Shown: positions 60,401 to 64,000 of the stretch, piece by piece | How the letters are laid out: each line of letters opens with the position of its first letter | Position numbering within the stretch: the stretch's first letter is position 1 | Source: Brackiella oedipodis DSM 13743 | GTDB taxonomy: Bacteria; Pseudomonadota; Gammaproteobacteria; Burkholderiales; Burkholderiaceae_B | Reading direction: 5' to 3' | Assembly (NCBI RefSeq): GCF_000621025.1 | Contig: NZ_KK211206.1 | Location: 47,966-111,965, forward strand | DNA: 64,000 nucleotides | Made by a program: the position numbers and the translations under genes | The notes under the pieces: generated by a model | What the model was told of the DNA's origin: nothing | The model's input: only the letters and a program-made list of their open reading frames with translations | The model's database searches: none

Positions 60401-63400
60401 AGCCGGTACCGCAGGTCAGGGTTGGAAGTTGAATGTTGCAGATGGGGATTCTGTAAATATAGCCCCAGGGAGCAATGTTAACTTTACTGCAGGTAAAAAT
60501 TTAACAGTTAGTCTGAATGAAGGAAATAACGTTGAGTATGGTTTGGTTAGTAAACCTGTAGTTGAAAGGTTGACAATTCAATCTGCAACAGCAGAGACAG
60601 ATAAGGTCACACAAGTTGCTGATTTAGATAGGGCAACATTTCATTTAACCCAGTACACTCATCCACAAAATGGTTCCAAGGACAAAGTTGTATCCACAGA
60701 TATCTCTCCTGGACGTTTCAGTACAACTGATTACCGTCAAAATAAAGGGGTAGAACTTAGCCAATACGGGTTAAAATTCTTTGAAGTCAACCCTGAAAAC
60801 AACTCTACCATCTACGATGGTACTCGAGTAACCTCTAAAGCCATCCTTATGGGTAAGGATGATGGCAGACCTTATACTTCAATTTCACCAGAATATTTTA
60901 TTTCTCGTAGTAACAATAAAGAGGGTATTACTGTATCTCACGAGAATGGTTCTGATTTTGCCAAAATTGGTTCTTATTTAAGAGATGAAAACGGTAAAAT
61001 TATAGAGAGATACACATCTTCTGGTTTTACTAATGACCGCATTTATTCTTGGAATCAAAAGAAAGGTGTTGGAACGGAAATTGATCCCGATAGAATCACT
61101 TTCTTTGAAGCTACTGGTCCTGAAAAAACAACCTACCGTGGAACAGTGATTGACCACTCTGGTATTAAAATTCCATCTAATGACGGACAAAACTACCTTG
61201 TTCAAAATAGTAAAAATCTTGTCATTCGAAGTAATAACCCAGAAGGAGTTAACAAAACTAATGAGTTAGGTTCAGATTTCAATCGCATTGCGACTTTTAC
61301 ACAAACTGAAGATGGACAGATTAATTTCCAGAATTTAACCGCACAAACTCCAGATGAATTCTACACCTTTGATTATAAAGCTAACGAAGGTACTAAACTA
61401 GACGCAGAAGGATTAGGATTTTATTCTAAAGATGCGGATAATCATCGGATTTCCCAGGGACCAAGTGTTACTCGTACTGGCATTGACGCAGGCGAACTAA
61501 AAGTAACAAATGTAGCAGACGGTGAAGTCTCCGAAGCAAGCAAAGATGCTGTCAACGGTAGTCAACTATTCGCTTCTACGAATGCCTTATCCGACCGTAC
61601 TGACGACTTAGCAAAAGCCTTGGCCGCCACTACCAACAGTGTTGGTGATCTAGGTGCAAGTGCCGCTAACGTCTTAGGTGAAGGTGTTACTTACCAAGAC
61701 GGTAAGTTAGTCGGTGATAACATCGGTGGTACCGGTGCGAACACCATCACAGGCGCTATCCAAGCGGCTAGCGAAGCAGCTTCTGATGCTGCAGCTAATG
61801 CCGCTAAAGGTTGGAATGTCGTAGCAGGTGACGCAGAAGCGCAAAACGTCGCTCCTGACGATACTGTTAACTTCACGGCTGGTAGCAACTTGAACGTCGC
61901 CCTTAATGACGGTCACAATGTTGAATACGGTTTGAATCCTAACCTTGTCGGCCTTAACAGCGCTCAATTCGGTGACGAAAACGCTAGCACCATCGTTGAT
62001 GGTAAAGGCTTAGTCTTCGCTGCTAAGAATGAAGCCGGTGAAACGGTTCCAGTCGGTCCTAGCATCTCTAAAGACGGTATCGATGCGGGTAACACTAAAG
62101 TGACTAACCTCGCTGACGCAGACATCACAGCTGATAGCACAGACGCTGTCTCTGGTCATCAATTGTTTACTGCTACAGATGCACTTGCTCAACGTGACCA
62201 ACAGTTGGCTCAACGCGATAACGACTTAGGTAACTCTACGGCCGGTGTTCTAGGTGAAGGTGTTACTTACCAAGACGGTAAGTTAGTCGGTAATGACATC
62301 GGTGGTACCGGTGCGAACACCATCACAGGCGCTATCCAAGCCGCTAGCGAAGCAGCTTCTGATGCTGCAGCTAATGCCGCTAAAGGTTGGAATGTCGTAG
62401 CAGGTGACGCAGAAGCGCAAAACGTCGCTCCTGACGATACTGTTAACTTCACGGCTGGTAGCAACTTGAACGTCGCCCTTAATGACGGTCACAATGTTGA
62501 ATACGGCTTGAATCCTAACTTAGTCGGTCTTAACAGCGCTCAATTCGGTGACGATAACGCCAGCACCATCGTTGATGGTAAAGGCTTGTTATTCGCTGCT
62601 AAGAACGAAGCCGGTGAAACCGTTCCAGTTGGTCCTAGCATTTCTAAAGACGGTATCGATGCGGGTAACACTAAAGTCACTAACTTAGCTGAGGCTGATA
62701 TCACGGCTGATAGCAAAGATGCTGTGTCTGGTGGTCAATTATTCGCAGCGACCGATGCTTTAGCTCAACGTGACCAAGAGTTAGCACAACGCGATAACGA
62801 CTTAGCCGCTGGCTTAGGTGACTTAGGTGCTTCAACAGCCGGTGTTCTAGGTGACGGCGTCACTTACCAAGACGGTAAGTTAGTCGGTGATAACATCGGT
62901 GGTACGGGTGCTAACACCATCACGGGTGCTATCCAAGCCGCTAGCGAAGCAGCTTCCGATGCTGCAGCTAATGCTGCTAAAGGTTGGAATGTCGTAGCAG
63001 GTGACGCAGAAGCTCAAAACGTCGCCCCTGATGACACTGTTAACTTCACCGCTGGTAGCAACTTGAACGTTGCCCTTAATGACGGCCACAATGTTGAATA
63101 CGGCTTAAATCCTAACCTTGTCGGTCTTAACAGTGCTCAATTCGGTGACGAAAACGCCAGCACCATCGTTGATGGTAAAGGCTTGTTATTCGCTGCTAAG
63201 AACGAAGCCGGTGAAACCGTTCCAGTTGGTCCTAGCATTTCTAAAGACGGTATCGATGCGGGTAACACTAAAGTCACTAACTTAGCTGAGGCTGATATCA
63301 CGGCTGATAGCAAAGATGCTGTGTCTGGTGGTCAATTATTCGCAGCGACCGATGCTTTAGCTCAACGTGACCAAGAGTTAGCACAACGCGATAACGACTT

Positions 63401-64000
63401 AGCCGCTGGCTTAGGTGACTTAGGTGCTTCAACAGCCGGTGTTCTAGGTGACGGCGTGACTTACCAAGACGGTAAGTTAGTCGGTGATAACATCGGTGGT
63501 ACCGGTGCGAACACCATCACGGGTGCTATCCAAGCCGCTAGCGAAGCAGCTTCTGATGCTGCAGCTAATGCCGCTAAAGGTTGGAATGTTGCGGTTGGTG
63601 AAACTAATCAAAACGTCGCTCCTGATGACACCGTTAACTTCACGGCTGGTAGCAACTTGAACGTTGCCCTTAACGATGGTCACAATGTTGAGTACGGCTT
63701 AAATCCTAACCTTGTCGGTCTTAACAGTGCTCAATTCGGTGACGAAAACGCCAGCACCATCGTTGATGGCAAAGGCTTATTATTCGCCGCTAAGAACGAA
63801 GCCGGTGAAACGGTTCCAGTCGGCCCTAGCATTTCTAAAGACGGTATCGACGCAGGTAACACTAAAGTGACTAACCTCGCTGACGCAGACATCACGGCTG
63901 ATAGCAAAGACGCTGTGTCTGGTGGTCAATTGTTCGCCGCTACAGATGCACTTGCTCAACGTGACCAAGAGTTGGCGCAACGCGACAAAGACTTGGCTAA
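57432..64000 (+). CDS. Giant trimeric autotransporter adhesin (YadA-like), 3' end outside window
   Basis: One reading frame without a stop from ATG 57432 to the right edge, at least 2189 codons, preceded by GGAGAT. Residues 1-30 are an extended signal peptide region (MNKIHKVIWSANLGVWVAV), followed by a hydrophobic signal with probable cleavage after Ala70 (SVYA). The passenger has beta-roll-like segments rich in Gly/Asn/Asp, neck motifs such as SKDAVNGSQLFA, Trp-ring (GWNV, GWKLNV) and GIN-type (NVAPDDTVNFTAGSNLNV) modules, and short coiled coils (LAQRDQELAQRD). Codon use is more A/T-rich than the housekeeping genes in the middle part. The C-terminal membrane anchor is not in the window. Its role is inferred to be host or surface adhesion. 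Confidence 0.93.
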   Translation, partial: MNKIHKVIWSANLGVWVAVSELVKGKKKSSTSSQVADHSHTTKQHHSYLKKIQLASVFLALAALTPSVYAGIQIGKGDYFTGNRPNLGTFMGDDITADGDIRGKSIIANETVNSVDGNFLGTLTSKNGEFTNVTVHKDSFFEGTVNADNGIVIGRSYEDPDRTRLLQGSLTIDTVTKDGENNIYTRTQLDKNGLTLKNGPSVTLSGVDAGNAKVTNVEDGDVTQDSKQAVNGSQLYAAINDSKNLYNALAERAGGNIRVQAGENSGFKDIGLGDTLRFEAGNNTSVRVTPEGYLEYSVADEPTFTNLHVNGTTTSNSLEVTGNATVGERLFVNDTAVVNKELHVTGGDAFFGEDENGSFTHIQKDNIIVQNPKTDGSNGFYRTETADDYFGVYDVNNDAKTVSQATVTPHFLYVADKANGAEDRAQLDNSGLKFYSTDADGNLAATGPDITRDGLNAGNLKVTNVAPGAIATDSTDGINGSQLFGLGNSAATVLGEGVTFENGQLVGKDIGGTGADTIVGAIAAANKAAGTAGQGWKLNVDEGFLGSKKSANIAPGSEVNLVSGKNISAFLKEGNTVELNLNDSVQVSSLGVDEKLGVDGAIDAGGNITTDSSITAKKDITAKRNLSVEGNAIIDGGLTAFGPTALSSTLTVTGQSTFNDAIVRKNLNVNGDSIFKGNSLVNGFMRVEGDSGLFVGKSLDDPRGSAQVKPGVIVVDKVNENGGRARTEVASDYIGSYDLDANDAKTKSSVLSPNNLVLNQTNTENGEINEVSLSGQQMKMSQADAEGNPLKWTIQNPGAITNIDQTAEDGSYTFAGMSATNFVTQKVAKDGSVLAQSGVRPERIWTQSPTEAGSFEGINLTKDGLGFYNESTGEEGGPSQVRTGPFIGREGISAGEFKIADVADGEVSETSKDAINGSQLFASTNALSDRTDDLAKALAATTNSVGDLGASAANVLGDGVTFENGQLVGNDIGGTGANTIVDAIAAANKAAGTAGQGWKLNVADGDSVNIAPGSNVNFTAGKNLTVSLNEGNNVEYGLVSKPVVERLTIQSATAETDKVTQVADLDRATFHLTQYTHPQNGSKDKVVSTDISPGRFSTTDYRQNKGVELSQYGLKFFEVNPENNSTIYDGTRVTSKAILMGKDDGRPYTSISPEYFISRSNNKEGITVSHENGSDFAKIGSYLRDENGKIIERYTSSGFTNDRIYSWNQKKGVGTEIDPDRITFFEATGPEKTTYRGTVIDHSGIKIPSNDGQNYLVQNSKNLVIRSNNPEGVNKTNELGSDFNRIATFTQTEDGQINFQNLTAQTPDEFYTFDYKANEGTKLDAEGLGFYSKDADNHRISQGPSVTRTGIDAGELKVTNVADGEVSEASKDAVNGSQLFASTNALSDRTDDLAKALAATTNSVGDLGASAANVLGEGVTYQDGKLVGDNIGGTGANTITGAIQAASEAASDAAANAAKGWNVVAGDAEAQNVAPDDTVNFTAGSNLNVALNDGHNVEYGLNPNLVGLNSAQFGDENASTIVDGKGLVFAAKNEAGETVPVGPSISKDGIDAGNTKVTNLADADITADSTDAVSGHQLFTATDALAQRDQQLAQRDNDLGNSTAGVLGEGVTYQDGKLVGNDIGGTGANTITGAIQAASEAASDAAANAAKGWNVVAGDAEAQNVAPDDTVNFTAGSNLNVALNDGHNVEYGLNPNLVGLNSAQFGDDNASTIVDGKGLLFAAKNEAGETVPVGPSISKDGIDAGNTKVTNLAEADITADSKDAVSGGQLFAATDALAQRDQELAQRDNDLAAGLGDLGASTAGVLGDGVTYQDGKLVGDNIGGTGANTITGAIQAASEAASDAAANAAKGWNVVAGDAEAQNVAPDDTVNFTAGSNLNVALNDGHNVEYGLNPNLVGLNSAQFGDENASTIVDGKGLLFAAKNEAGETVPVGPSISKDGIDAGNTKVTNLAEADITADSKDAVSGGQLFAATDALAQRDQELAQRDNDLAAGLGDLGASTAGVLGDGVTYQDGKLVGDNIGGTGANTITGAIQAASEAASDAAANAAKGWNVAVGETNQNVAPDDTVNFTAGSNLNVALNDGHNVEYGLNPNLVGLNSAQFGDENASTIVDGKGLLFAAKNEAGETVPVGPSISKDGIDAGNTKVTNLADADITADSKDAVSGGQLFAATDALAQRDQELAQRDKDLA
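58908..59051 (+). repeat. Trp-ring module copy A in the adhesin gene
   Basis: A 144-bp segment (GVTFENGQLVGKDIGGTG... to GWKLNV) that recurs with few differences at 60294-60437. It marks module duplication inside the gene, separate from the 3' tandem array. Confidence 0.85.
60294..60437 (+). repeat. Trp-ring module copy B in the adhesin gene
   Basis: Nearly identical to 58908-59051. Here it follows a neck and linker segment (about 60142-60293) that itself recurs at about 61518-61670. Confidence 0.85.
61671..64000 (+). repeat. Tandem long repeats (576/597 bp) in the adhesin gene
   Basis: Four head-to-tail units begin at 61671, 62247, 62844 and 63441; the last is cut by the window edge. Periods are 576, 597 and 597 bp (192 or 199 codons), all in frame. 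Each unit encodes a Trp-ring module, a GIN-type module, a neck (KVTNLADADITADS-type) and a short coiled coil. Units 2 and 3 are almost identical, and unit 4 differs locally (AVGETNQNVAP in place of VVAGDAEAQNVAP). Confidence 0.95.

Noticed and set aside
61691..63980. Several similar minus-strand frames repeated every 597 bp
   Set aside because: They are antisense shadows of the tandem repeats in the adhesin gene and recur only because the DNA repeats.
61671..64000. Long repeats as a CRISPR array or mobile element
   Set aside because: Units are about 600 bp, in frame, without spacers, terminal inverted repeats or a transposase.

Overview
The window looks like the chromosome of a betaproteobacterium of the order Burkholderiales, most like a lower-GC member of the Alcaligenaceae. 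This rests on gene order: hemX-hemY-ppa, ndk-rlmN-(HTH protein)-ispG-hisS-yfgM-bamB-der, hisC-hfq-hflX-hflK-hflC-hisZ-purA, rpsU-dnaG-rpoD and rpfE-recJ-prfB-lysS are runs that I recall as characteristic of that group. Base composition is moderate, below that of Bordetella, and intergenic DNA is AT-rich. No species is claimed.

Layout. 1-3790: end of the haem-associated hemX/hemY pair, with ppa overlapping it. 4145-6982 (minus): valS. 7231-16255: a tightly packed plus-strand run, ndk, rlmN, a RodZ-like HTH protein, ispG, hisS, yfgM, bamB, der and hisC, with overlapping or abutting genes. 16347-23547: hfq, hflX, an unusual hflK/hflC pair, hisZ, purA and a phosphoribosyltransferase. 24199-30064: rpsU, dnaG and rpoD, spread out by more than 1.9 kb of non-coding DNA. 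30086-32644: an FAH-family enzyme and a two-gene ABC exporter. 32820-39250 (minus): lysS, a short-chain dehydrogenase, prfB with its programmed +1 frameshift, a 59-residue lipoprotein, recJ and an RpfE-like protein. 39285-42711: lolC, lolD, tatD and a glutathione S-transferase. 42828-45007 (minus): rsgA and a Ste24-type protease. 45101-49607: orn, acpS, nagZ, uvrC and pgsA. 49811-50908 (minus): mltB. 51060-56109: a deacetylase-family enzyme, etfB/etfA, galE and trpF. 57432 to the right edge: one very large open reading frame without a stop, a trimeric autotransporter adhesin with long tandem repeats.

How it fits together. Almost everything up to 56.1 kb is housekeeping: tRNA charging (valS, hisS, lysS), translation termination and ribosome maturation (prfB, der, rsgA, hflX, rlmN), envelope assembly (bamB, lolCD, mltB, pgsA, nagZ), nucleotide, isoprenoid and histidine synthesis (purA, ndk, ispG, hisC, hisZ), DNA replication and repair (dnaG, recJ, uvrC) and the main sigma factor. 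The accessory region is the adhesin and its 1.3 kb non-coding, T-rich leader. No tRNA or rRNA gene, insertion sequence, prophage or CRISPR array was seen. I found no convincing unknown multi-gene system. The best leads are the repeat-built adhesin with its odd upstream region, the strongly diverged HflK/HflC pair, and the unusual non-coding DNA around rpsU, dnaG and rpoD.
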